From NCBI GenBank assembly GCA_001298555.1, contig LJCW01000337.1:1-58013 (forward strand): a stretch of DNA of 58,013 bases. Direction: 5' to 3'. Of the stretch, positions 31,231 through 38,948 are shown in pieces. The position numbers were made by a program, and so were the translations under genes. How positions within the stretch are numbered: position 1 is the first letter of the stretch; every line of letters begins with the position of its first letter. The notes below the pieces were generated by a model. That model saw only the letters and a program-made list of their open reading frames with translations, ran no database searches and was not told the DNA's origin. The stretch is from Actinobacteria bacterium OV450. GTDB lineage: Bacteria > Actinomycetota > Actinomycetes > Streptomycetales > Streptomycetaceae.

Positions 31231-31500
31231 GTTCTCTCCCCACCCGTACGAGGGCACCCGGCCCGGGCAGGGTAACCCTATCGCCCCAGCGTCGTGCTCG
31301 GGTATCCCGGTGGTGTGAATTACCCCTATGGGGACCGGGAGTTGACGGTTACTCAGTGGAGTCGACCGTTACTCTCCGCAAGGGACGGGGGTCTTTCGGT
31401 GGCCGCCGCGCGGGTCCTGTGCGGACCGGGGCCACATCGCCGGTGCTGCGCTAACTTGGAGTGATCGCCCGCCGACACACGGACACACCAGGGGGCTCGC
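31231..31500. promoter_or_regulatory. Divergent regulatory region before the kinase, with GTTACTC repeats
   Basis: 270 bp between the small basic protein gene and the kinase. The heptamer GTTACTC occurs at 31348-31354 and 31368-31374, 20 bp (two turns) apart, with TTGACG at 31342-31347. TAACTT at 31452-31457 is a plausible -10 for the kinase gene, which has a weak AGGGGG ribosome site. The same heptamer forms a phased array at 34145-34188. Confidence 0.5.
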
Positions 31501-33303
31501 GTGAGTGACGTAATCGGTGGAGCGGGCGGGGAATCAGCCGCGGACCGAGTCATTTCGGGGCGGTACCGGCTGATCGACGTGCTGGGCCGGGGTGGGATGG
31601 GCATCGTGTGGCGGGCCCGCGACGAGGTGCTGGGCCGCGAGGTGGCCGTCAAGGAGGTACGGCCCCCCACAGGGCTGGACGGTGCCGAGATCGGGCGGAT
31701 GTACCGGCGGCTCGAACGGGAGGCGTGGGCGGCGGCGCGGGTCTCGCACCGCGGGGTCGTCACGGTCTACGACGTGGCGACCGAGGACGGCCGGCCGTGG
31801 ATCGTGATGGAGCTGGTGCGCGGACTGTCGCTGGCCGACGTGCTGGAGGCCGAGGGGCCGCTCACCCCGCAGCGGGCCGCACACCTCGGGGAGCAGGTGC
31901 TGGCCGCGCTGCGCGCCGCGCACGAGGCCGGCGTGCTGCACCGGGACGTCAAGCCCTCCAACGTGCTGATCGCCAACGACGGCCGGATGGTGCTGAGCGA
32001 CTTCGGGATCGCCAGCCTGGAGGGCTCGTCGGCGATCACGATGACGGGCGAGGTGGTGGGCTCTCCCGAGTTCCTCGCGCCGGAGCGGGCCCTGGGGCGC
32101 GAGCCGGGGCCCGAGTCGGACCTGTGGTCGCTCGGGGTGATGCTGTACACGGCCGTCGAGGGGGTCTCGCCGTTCCGGCAGGACACCCCGCTGTCCACGC
32201 TGCGGGCGGTGGTGGACGAGGAGCTGCCGCCGCCGCACCGGGCGGGACCGCTGACGCCGGTGCTGGAGGGGCTGCTGCGCAAGGACCCGGCGGAGCGGCT
32301 GCCCGCGGCGGAGGCGGCACGGATGCTGCGGATCGTCGGGGCGGGCGGGCTCCTGCGGGGCTCCGGCGGCGCGGTGTCGGGGCCGGACTCCCCCACGGCC
32401 ACGGCGCACCACCGTCGCGAAGCGCAGGACGGGCAGGGCGGTCCGTACGGGCGCGACCGGGGCGAGGGGGCGCCCCCTCCGATGCCGGTGCCGATGGCCG
32501 CCCCGGCGCCGGGTCCCGGCCCTGCGGGTGCGCCGGGCGGCGGGGCGCCGCGCTCCGGGCGGGCCGGGCTGGTGCTGACCGCCGGGATCGCCGTACTGCT
32601 GCTGGCGCTGGTCGTGTTGGGGTGGCTGCTGCTCAAGGACCGCGATGACGGGGGCGGGAGCGGGGGCACCGGCCCGACGGGGCCGGTCACCACGGCGGCC
32701 GGGACGTCCGCGGGGCCGTCCGGATCGCCGTCGCCGCCCGCGTCGCCCTCGCCTTCCCCGTCCCCGTCCGCTTCGCCGTCGGCCGCGCCCCCGCCGCGCT
32801 TCGCCCTGTCGGTGCGCGCCGTACGGGCGGACTACCGGGGGACGTGCCCGCCGGACGCCGCGCAGGCCCCGGAGTTCACGGCGACCGTCGAGGCGGACCG
32901 TACGCCCGCCGTGCTGGAGTACCGCTGGGCGACGCGCAGCGGGGTCACGTCCGGCCCCGACTGGCAGTCCGTCACGTTCCCGGCGGACGGCCCCCGGAGC
33001 CGGGAGCTGGACCACACCGAGCTCACGTACTACCCGAACGCGACCTTCGACGACGCGATCCGGCTGGAGGTGCGGGGCGCCACCCCGGCGGTCTCGGACT
33101 GGGTGGACTTCTCCGTGACGTGCGAGGCGGCCGAGGAGGGGGGGACCCCGACGGAAGGGGCCTCGCCCTCCCCCGGGTCGAGCGGTTCGCCGGCCCCGGT
33201 GTCGCCGGGGCCGGCGACCCCGGCGGCCACCACCGGTCAGGAGGCCGCGGGGCCGCAGGCCACGGAGTCCGCGACCGCGGGGCCGGCCGCCGCGGACTCC
33301 TGA
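31501..33303 (+). CDS. Membrane receptor-like Ser/Thr protein kinase
   Basis: 600 residues. An intact Hanks kinase domain occupies residues about 20-280: GRGGMG loop, AVKEV Lys, HRDVKPSN, LSDFG, and LAPER. A Pro/Ala-rich juxtamembrane linker follows, then a single transmembrane helix at about residues 356-378 (VLTAGIAVLLLALVVLGWLLL) and a Ser/Pro linker. The extracellular domain (about 435-545) contains two Cys (GTCPPDA and FSVTCEA) that could form a disulfide. It has no PASTA repeats, so the sensed ligand is not peptidoglycan muropeptides by that route. The tail is Ala/Pro/Thr-rich. Confidence 0.95.
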   Translation: MSDVIGGAGGESAADRVISGRYRLIDVLGRGGMGIVWRARDEVLGREVAVKEVRPPTGLDGAEIGRMYRRLEREAWAAARVSHRGVVTVYDVATEDGRPWIVMELVRGLSLADVLEAEGPLTPQRAAHLGEQVLAALRAAHEAGVLHRDVKPSNVLIANDGRMVLSDFGIASLEGSSAITMTGEVVGSPEFLAPERALGREPGPESDLWSLGVMLYTAVEGVSPFRQDTPLSTLRAVVDEELPPPHRAGPLTPVLEGLLRKDPAERLPAAEAARMLRIVGAGGLLRGSGGAVSGPDSPTATAHHRREAQDGQGGPYGRDRGEGAPPPMPVPMAAPAPGPGPAGAPGGGAPRSGRAGLVLTAGIAVLLLALVVLGWLLLKDRDDGGGSGGTGPTGPVTTAAGTSAGPSGSPSPPASPSPSPSPSASPSAAPPPRFALSVRAVRADYRGTCPPDAAQAPEFTATVEADRTPAVLEYRWATRSGVTSGPDWQSVTFPADGPRSRELDHTELTYYPNATFDDAIRLEVRGATPAVSDWVDFSVTCEAAEEGGTPTEGASPSPGSSGSPAPVSPGPATPAATTGQEAAGPQATESATAGPAAADS

Positions 33304-33315
33304 CCGGGGCCGGAA

Positions 33316-34125
33316 TCAGGCGGCGTTGGTGAAGGCGGGCAGGTAGCCGCCGGACTGTCCGGCGGCGGTGGGGTGGTACGACTCGGTGATGTTGAGCCAG
33401 TTGACGCTGTGCAGCCATGCGTCGCCGGAGCAGATCTCGTGGCCGGTGAAGGCGCCGGCCACGGAGGCGAAGGTGAATCCGTGGTCGGCCGCGCGTTTGG
33501 CGATGGCGGCGTTCAGGTAGTCGGCCGCACCGTTGATGGCGGAGCGCTCGCCCTCGGTGAGGCCGGTGACGCAGTTTCCGCTCAGCTTGTAGAAGCGGGG
33601 ATAGCCGAGGACGACGACGTGAGCGCCGGGTGCCCGGCCGTGGATCGCGTCGTAGACCTGGTCGAGCTGGCCGGGGAGGGTGGAGTCGACGTACGCCTTG
33701 GCCTGGTTGACGCGGTTGACGCACGTGGATTCGGACTGGAGCACACAGGTCGTCATGACGTCGGAGAATCCGGCGTCGTTGCCGCCGATGGTGATGCTGA
33801 CCAGGTCGGTGCCGGAGTTCAGCGGGCCGAGCTGGCCGGAGAGGACGTCACCCGTACGGGCGCCGGAGCAGGCGGTGAAGGAGAAGGTCTGCGGGGAGTG
33901 GGCGGCGGCCCACAGGGCCGGGTAGGCGCGGGAGGTGCGCTTGCAGTTGCCGCTCCCGCTGTCGTAGTTGCCGGCGCCGACGCCGGAGGAGTACGAGTCG
34001 CCGAGGGCGACGTAGCCGAAGTCGGCCGTGGCGGCGGCCGCTTGTCCGGCGCCGAACAGGGCGGCGCCCGCGGCGAGTAACAGGGAGGAGGTCAGGGCAG
34101 CGAGGCGCGACGTCTTCGTGCTCAT
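33316..34125 (-). CDS. Secreted SGNH/GDSL lipase or esterase
   Basis: 269 residues. Residues 1-31 form a signal peptide ending in an Ala-rich stretch. SGNH blocks are present: GDSYSSG (Ser 44), Gly in CSGARTGDV, Asn in IGGNDAGF, and DxxH-like SYHPTAAG (His 251). Six Cys could form three disulfides, as in the S. rimosus-type secreted lipases. ATG 34125 has AAGGAG upstream. The upstream region holds an 11-bp phased repeat array. Confidence 0.95.
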   Translation of the reverse strand: MSTKTSRLAALTSSLLLAAGAALFGAGQAAAATADFGYVALGDSYSSGVGAGNYDSGSGNCKRTSRAYPALWAAAHSPQTFSFTACSGARTGDVLSGQLGPLNSGTDLVSITIGGNDAGFSDVMTTCVLQSESTCVNRVNQAKAYVDSTLPGQLDQVYDAIHGRAPGAHVVVLGYPRFYKLSGNCVTGLTEGERSAINGAADYLNAAIAKRAADHGFTFASVAGAFTGHEICSGDAWLHSVNWLNITESYHPTAAGQSGGYLPAFTNAA

Positions 34126-34144
34126 GTGTGCGGCTCCTTGTGGG

Positions 34145-34188
34145 GGGAGGTACACGGGGGTTACTCGGGGATTACTCGGGGGTTACTC
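34145..34188. repeat. Phased 11-bp repeats upstream of the SGNH lipase gene
   Basis: GGGGGTTACTC (34156-34166), GGGGATTACTC (34167-34177) and GGGGGTTACTC (34178-34188), with a degenerate fourth copy at 34145-34155. On the coding strand each reads GAGTAACCCCC. The unit equals one helical turn, so bound proteins would line up on one face. It is 20-63 bp before the start codon. Confidence 0.8.
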
Positions 34189-34360
34189 CTGAGTCCGTGG
34201 TACTGGGAGCCGGGCATGGCCGGAAGTGTTCATGCCAAGAATTTTCGGCGCGGAGTTGTGAGCCGAATCTTCACCACCGGCACGTTTGAAGGGGGAACGC
34301 GGGCACCGATCCGGCGAAACACGGGTGCACGCGGCCACTTCGTGCCGGATCATGGGCGCC

Positions 34361-35461
34361 ATGCCAGCCAACCCGCAGGACGCGCTGCCGATCCGGCTCA
34401 ACGTCGACGACAGCGATTCACCGTCGGATGTCGTGGACGCGCTGTTCCTCGGCCGGTTCGCCTCCGGCGAGCAGCCGTACTCGCACAGCGTGACGATCGA
34501 ACGGGTGAAGGCGGAGGCGACGCTGCTGCCGCCCGAGGCCACCGTGCTGCGCTCGGCGCGCGACTCCGACCGCAGCGCCACCCTCGCGGAGGGCCAGGGC
34601 TGGACGATGCTCGTCTCCCGCTGGAACCGCGGTGCGGACGTCACGGTGACGGCGGTCAGCGACGAACTCGCCGCCGGCGTGCTCGGCAAGGCCACGGACG
34701 GGGCGCAGGACGAGCCCGAACCGCAGCCTTCGAGCGTCACGATGGGGTTCTGGTACGTCTCCCCGCGCCGCGGCCCGTACCGGACGACCCGCCAGATCGC
34801 CGCCGGGACCTGGGCCGAGGTGCGGCCGAACTACACGGCCCCGGTGGCCTCGGCGATGGACCGGCTGATGAAGGTGACCCCGGACGACATCGCGGGACGG
34901 CTGCTCCTGCTGCACGGTCCGCCGGGCACCGGGAAGACCTCCGCGCTGCGGACGCTGGCCCGCTCGTGGCGGGACTGGTGCCAGGTGGACTGCGTCCTGG
35001 ACCCGGAGCGGCTGTTCAACGACGTGGGTTACCTGATGGACATCGCGATCGGCGAGGACGAGGGCACGGCGAAGGGGCGCTGGCGGCTGCTCCTGCTGGA
35101 GGACTGCGACGAGCTGATCCGCGGCGAGGCCCGGCACACGGCCGGCCAGGCGCTGTCGCGGCTGCTGAACCTGACGGACGGGCTGCTGGGACAGGGCCGC
35201 AACGTGCTGGTCGGGGTGACCACGAACGAGGACCTGGAACGGCTGCACCCGGCGGTGGTCCGGCCGGGCCGCTGCCTGGCCCGCATCGAGGTCGGCCGGC
35301 TGACGCACGGCGAGGCGGTGGACTGGCTGGGCACGGACGAGGGGATCTCGCGCGAGGGGGCGACGCTGGCCGAACTGTTCGCGCTGCGGCGGGGCGCGGG
35401 CCCGGCTTCCCTGCTGCCGCCGCAGGGCGGGCACGACACGGAGGCGGGCCTGTACCTGTAG
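34361..35461 (+). CDS. DUF5925 AAA-family ATPase
   Basis: 366 residues. The N-terminal DUF5925 part (IRLNVDDSDSPSDVVDALFLGRF, GWTMLVSRWNRGADVTVTAV) precedes an AAA core with Walker A GPPGTGKTS (near residue 187), Walker B LLLLEDCDE, sensor-1 VGVTTNED, and the arginine-finger-type HPAVVRPGRCL. GATCAT lies 7 nt before ATG 34361, supporting that start; ATG 34352 is an alternative. Cytoplasmic remodelling ATPase of unknown target, confined to actinobacteria to my knowledge. Confidence 0.88.
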   Translation: MPANPQDALPIRLNVDDSDSPSDVVDALFLGRFASGEQPYSHSVTIERVKAEATLLPPEATVLRSARDSDRSATLAEGQGWTMLVSRWNRGADVTVTAVSDELAAGVLGKATDGAQDEPEPQPSSVTMGFWYVSPRRGPYRTTRQIAAGTWAEVRPNYTAPVASAMDRLMKVTPDDIAGRLLLLHGPPGTGKTSALRTLARSWRDWCQVDCVLDPERLFNDVGYLMDIAIGEDEGTAKGRWRLLLLEDCDELIRGEARHTAGQALSRLLNLTDGLLGQGRNVLVGVTTNEDLERLHPAVVRPGRCLARIEVGRLTHGEAVDWLGTDEGISREGATLAELFALRRGAGPASLLPPQGGHDTEAGLYL

Positions 35462-35571
35462 CCGGCGGGCGCGGGGCCGTGGGCGGGGCGAGCGCGGGCC
35501 GGGACCCGGCGCCGACGACAATGGACCCGGCCCGGGCGGAGTCCCGGGGGACACCGAACAGGAGCGTGCAC

Positions 35572-36108
35572 GTGCCCGGACCGGCGCAGGAGAACCCGTA
35601 CCCCGACAGCCAGGCCCTCGGCGAGGGCCCGGAGCCGCACCCGCAGCTGAAGCCGGTCCTGCACCTGCTGGGCCGCTGGCACGGCAGCGGCGCGGGCGAG
35701 TACCCGACGCTGGAGCAGGGCTTCCGGTACGAGCAGGAGATCACCTTCAGCCACGACGGCCGGCCGTTCCTGCGCTACGAGTCACGCGCCTGGCTGGTCG
35801 ACGGGTCCGGCGCGGCCCTGCGCCCCTCGGGGCGGGAATCCGGCTGGTGGCGCATCCTGCCCGACGCCTCGGTGGAAGTGGTCCTCGCACACCCGACCGG
35901 CATCGTGGAGACGTACGTCGGCCGGGTGTCGGGGACGGACGTCGACATGGCCACCGACACCGTGGCGTGCACCCCGAAGGCCAAGGAGGTCACCGCCATG
36001 CGCCGCCGGTACGCCCTCGACGAGGGAGAACTGACGGTCGACCAGGACATGGCGGCGATGGGACAGCCCCTCACCCACCACCTCCGGGCGCGACTGCGGC
36101 GCGGCTAG
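35572..36108 (+). CDS. Nitrobindin-like (FABP-family) haem-binding beta-barrel protein
   Basis: 178 residues. The signature GRWHGSGAGEYP matches the GxWxGxGxGxYP motif of nitrobindins, ten-stranded barrels that bind haem and NO. The C-terminal PLTHHLRARLRR contains the conserved His that coordinates haem iron. The GTG at 35572 follows AGGAG by 7 nt; GTG 35566 is in frame but too close. It starts about 110 bp after the DUF5925 ATPase gene and may share its transcript. Role in NO/peroxynitrite chemistry is family-based inference. Confidence 0.87.
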   Translation: MPGPAQENPYPDSQALGEGPEPHPQLKPVLHLLGRWHGSGAGEYPTLEQGFRYEQEITFSHDGRPFLRYESRAWLVDGSGAALRPSGRESGWWRILPDASVEVVLAHPTGIVETYVGRVSGTDVDMATDTVACTPKAKEVTAMRRRYALDEGELTVDQDMAAMGQPLTHHLRARLRRG

Positions 36109-36147
36109 GGAGTGTCGTCATCTCCGGCACGGTCCGGCGGGTACCGC

Positions 36148-36534
36148 CTAGTTGCCGTAGCGGGCGCGCAGGGCGGCCAGGGCGGCCGCCGTGGCCTCAT
36201 CGAGGCTCAGGCCCAGCCGCTTCGCGCGTTCCGCGTAGGCCTGCGCGGCGGAGGCCGCCTCCCGGGCGGCCCCGTCGCCGGCCGCGGCGATGAAGGTCCC
36301 GTTCCGTCCCCGCGTCTCGATGACCCCGTCGCCCTCCAGGGCCCGGTAGGCCTTCGCCACCGTGTTCGCCGCCAGCCCCAGCTCCTCCGCGAGCCCGCGC
36401 ACCGTCGGCAGCTTGTACCCGACCGGCAGGTCACCCGCCCGCGCGGCCTCGGCGATCTGGGCGCGCAGCTGCTCGTAGGGGGCGGGCGCTCCGGCCGCGC
36501 CGTCGATCCGGATCTTCAGGTTCGTCGAGGTCAC
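36148..36534 (-). CDS. Small GntR-family (YtrA-like) regulator
   Basis: 128 residues: a winged helix (PYEQLRAQIAEAARAGDLPVGYKLPTVRGLAEELGLAANTVAKAYRALEGDGVIETRGRNGTFI) with only a short helical tail. GTG 36534 fits the conserved N-terminus MTSTNLKIRIDG, with GGGGGAG 5-11 nt upstream; ATG 36552 is possible. A 9-bp inverted repeat spans the ribosome site and start codon. YtrA-type regulators commonly sit beside ABC transporter genes, but none is adjacent here. Confidence 0.88.
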   Translation of the reverse strand: MTSTNLKIRIDGAAGAPAPYEQLRAQIAEAARAGDLPVGYKLPTVRGLAEELGLAANTVAKAYRALEGDGVIETRGRNGTFIAAAGDGAAREAASAAQAYAERAKRLGLSLDEATAAALAALRARYGN

Positions 36535-36569
36535 CCGGGGATTCTCCCCCATCGCGCACGATCCCCGGG
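36534..36569 (-). promoter_or_regulatory. Inverted repeat enclosing the gntR ribosome binding site
   Basis: CCCGGGGAT (36534-36542) and ATCCCCGGG (36561-36569) with an 18-bp centre. In the minus-strand mRNA the ribosome site lies in the loop and the proximal arm pairs over the GTG start, so it could be an autoregulatory operator or a translation-limiting hairpin. Confidence 0.5.
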
Positions 36570-36822
36570 CCCGCCCGGGCGATCTCGTCCGGGCGTCCGG
36601 AGCCCGCCACCTGAGCCCCTTCCTATGCCCGCCTTAAGGGGACCGTAAGGATCTTCTTGGGGGCCTGGAAAGGGGTGGGGGGCGGGGTGTGGGGGGCTAG
36701 CTTGGCGGGGCCGAGGAGGGCACGGGGCGGCGTCGAACCCACGGGGGGCGGCGCCGCCCGGCCCGGTCCCGGCGCACCGACGACCGCGGTGCCCCCGTCG
36801 CCGCTCCGAAGGAGATCCGTCC

Positions 36823-37848
36823 ATGCCCGCACGCCGCCGTACCGTGACCCGTATCGCCACAGCCGCCCTCGCCCCGCTCGCGGTGGCCGCGTACGCCGCC
36901 GCACCGGCGGCCGCCCACGGTTCGATGACGGATCCGGTCAGCCGGGTGGCGGCCTGCTACGCGGAGGGGCCGGAGTCGCCGAAGTCGGCGGCCTGCAAGG
37001 CGGCGGTGGCGGCGAGCGGCACGCAGGCGTTCTACGACTGGAACGCGGTGAACATCGCCAACGCGGCCGGCAACCACCGGTCGTTGATCCCGAACGGCCA
37101 GCTCTGTTCCGCCGGCAACGACAAGTACCGGGGTCTGGACCTGGCCCGCGCCGACTGGCCGGCGAGCCCGATGACCGCGGGCGAGCACACCTTCCGGTAC
37201 AAGGGGACCGCCCCGCACAAGGGCTCCTTCGAGCTGTACGTCACGAAGGACGGCTACGACCCCTCCAAGCCGCTGAAGTGGTCGGACCTGGAGCCGGCGC
37301 CCTTCGCGAAGGTCACCGACCCGGCCATGCGGAACGGGGACTACGTCTTCTCCGGCAGCGTGCCGGAGAAGACCGGGCGGCACCTGATCTACAGCATCTG
37401 GCAGCGCTCGGACAGCCCGGAGGCCTTCTACACCTGCTCGGACGTGGTGTTCGGCAAGGACGACGGCGGCAATGCGGGCACCGGCGCGACCGCCGGGACC
37501 GGGACCGCCCCGAGCACGAAGCCGAGCACGAGGCCGAGCGCCAAGCCGAGCGCCAGGCCCTCGGCGCCCAAGGCCCCGACGGACCAGCAGATCGCGGACG
37601 GGGAGAGCAGGTCCAGCGTGGAGCACCACGGCCACGGCGACAACGACCCGAAGACGAACGGCAGCACCGCTCTCGCGCCGGTGCCGTCGGACTCCCCGGC
37701 GGGCACCGGCGGCCTCGCCGCGACGGGCGGCAGCGCCGCCACCCCGCTGATCGCGATCGCCGGGGCGGGCGTGCTGGCCCTCGGGGCGGCCGTGCTGTTC
37801 GCCGTGGCCCGACGCCGTGCGACGACGCCGGGCCGCCACGGCCTCTAG
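36823..37848 (+). CDS. Cell-wall-anchored AA10 lytic polysaccharide monooxygenase
   Basis: 341 residues. A signal peptide ends AAA before His 32, so the mature protein starts HGSMTDPVSRVAAC, the AA10 copper His-brace N-terminus. The second brace His is His 132 in TAPHKGSFELYV. Four Cys could give two disulfides. A Pro/Ser/Lys linker with repeated PST/PSAKPSARPS follows, then a His-rich GHGDN segment. The C-terminus is a sortase signal: LAATG (298-302), a hydrophobic helix, and a basic RRR tail. LAxTG is the class E sortase motif of Streptomyces. It would oxidatively cleave chitin or cellulose while held at the hyphal wall. Confidence 0.93.
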   Translation: MPARRRTVTRIATAALAPLAVAAYAAAPAAAHGSMTDPVSRVAACYAEGPESPKSAACKAAVAASGTQAFYDWNAVNIANAAGNHRSLIPNGQLCSAGNDKYRGLDLARADWPASPMTAGEHTFRYKGTAPHKGSFELYVTKDGYDPSKPLKWSDLEPAPFAKVTDPAMRNGDYVFSGSVPEKTGRHLIYSIWQRSDSPEAFYTCSDVVFGKDDGGNAGTGATAGTGTAPSTKPSTRPSAKPSARPSAPKAPTDQQIADGESRSSVEHHGHGDNDPKTNGSTALAPVPSDSPAGTGGLAATGGSAATPLIAIAGAGVLALGAAVLFAVARRRATTPGRHGL

Positions 37849-37869
37849 GTCGTGTCGTCGCAGTACCGT

Positions 37870-37904
37870 CTGCGCATCGGCGTCATTCGAAGACCGATGC
37901 GCAG
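37870..37904. terminator. Bidirectional hairpin between LPMO and lipase genes
   Basis: CTGCGCATCGG (37870-37880) pairs perfectly with CCGATGCGCAG (37894-37904) across a 13-nt loop containing the lipase stop codon. It follows the LPMO stop by 21 bp on the + strand. There is no T-run, as is usual in high-GC actinomycetes. Confidence 0.65.
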
Positions 37905-38749
37905 GTGGTCGGGGTGGCGTGCGCCGGGTCGAGGGAGTTGAGCGCCTCGTGCCAGGCGATCCGGTCGGTGAGTCCGATGGCGACGTGCTCGGAGAGGTCC
38001 AGCGGACACAGGTCCTGGAGCACGACGTTGCGCACGTTGGAGCCGGCGCCCTGGAGGAACGCGCTCCGGTAGGGCGTGACGACCTCGTCGTACTTGGTCG
38101 CGATGACCGTGTACCGCACCCCGGGCACGGTGTCCCCGCCCGCGTTCAGTTTGGTCACGAACGCCGATCCGGCGATCTGGTCGGCCAGCCCCGGGGTCGC
38201 GGAGCTGATCAGGTCCTCGGCCCCGGGGAAGTACGGGAGCAGCTGGGTGAGCCCGTCCAGGGTGGTGCCGTGGTTGTCGGGGGCGAGCCCGATCAGGGCG
38301 TTGACCTTGGGAGCGCCGCCGAGGAACTTGAGGTAGTAGTTCGGCATCATGCCGCCCTGCGAGTGGCCGACGATGTCGGTCTTGGCGGCTCCGGTGGAGG
38401 CCAGCACCCTGTCGACGAACACGCTCAGCTGCCCGGCCGACGCGTCGATGGGGCCGAGCCCGTTGAAGAGGGGCACGCCGGGCAGTTGCCCGTAGTCGAG
38501 GGAGTAGACGCAGTACCCGCGGTGGACGAGGTACGGCGCGAAGCCGAGCCAGTTGTCCACCGAGTTCCCGAAGGTGCCGTGGACGAGCACGACGGGGCGG
38601 GGATGGGCGGCGGAGGGCTTGCAGGACCAGTCGTTCCAGCCGCTGCTGGGCGCGGACGCGGCCTGCGCGGCGCCGGTGGGGGCGACGAGGGCGGCAGCGG
38701 TGAGGGTGAGGACGGCCAGCGGGCGGAGCAGGCGTCGCCAAGGCAGCAT
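37883..38749 (-). CDS. Secreted triacylglycerol lipase (EstA/Lipase class 2-like)
   Basis: 288 residues. A signal peptide (basic RR, then a hydrophobic stretch to AQAASA) ends near residue 32. The oxyanion region is VVLVHGTFGNSVDNW and the nucleophile Ser 130 is in GHSQGGMM. Catalytic Asp and His are probably in ATKYDEVVTPY and SEHVAIGL. Cysteines at GWNDWSCKP, GYCVYS, LCPLDL and near the end could form disulfides. ATG 38749 has AAGGAG upstream. Ends inside the hairpin shared with the LPMO gene. Confidence 0.92.
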   Translation of the reverse strand: MLPWRRLLRPLAVLTLTAAALVAPTGAAQAASAPSSGWNDWSCKPSAAHPRPVVLVHGTFGNSVDNWLGFAPYLVHRGYCVYSLDYGQLPGVPLFNGLGPIDASAGQLSVFVDRVLASTGAAKTDIVGHSQGGMMPNYYLKFLGGAPKVNALIGLAPDNHGTTLDGLTQLLPYFPGAEDLISSATPGLADQIAGSAFVTKLNAGGDTVPGVRYTVIATKYDEVVTPYRSAFLQGAGSNVRNVVLQDLCPLDLSEHVAIGLTDRIAWHEALNSLDPAHATPTTCASVFE

Positions 38750-38948
38750 CGGGTGATCTCCTTGCGGGTCAGGGAAATACGTGGGGGTTCGTCCCGTGAT
38801 CCGGATCACAAGGGGGCTGCGTTCCCGCCAAATTACGGGCGGGTAGCAAAACTGGGAAGTTACGCGTCAGTAAAAAATGCGTGTCGGCGCCCGCTCCCGC
38901 GCACCCCCGGGACAATGGAGTCCCCTTCTTCCTGAGGTGAGTGATCGG

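Noticed and set aside
34126..35571. Extending the nitrobindin-like gene upstream in its long open frame
   Set aside because: The upstream part is an out-of-frame shadow of the DUF5925 ATPase; the GTG at 35572 with AGGAG fits the conserved family length.
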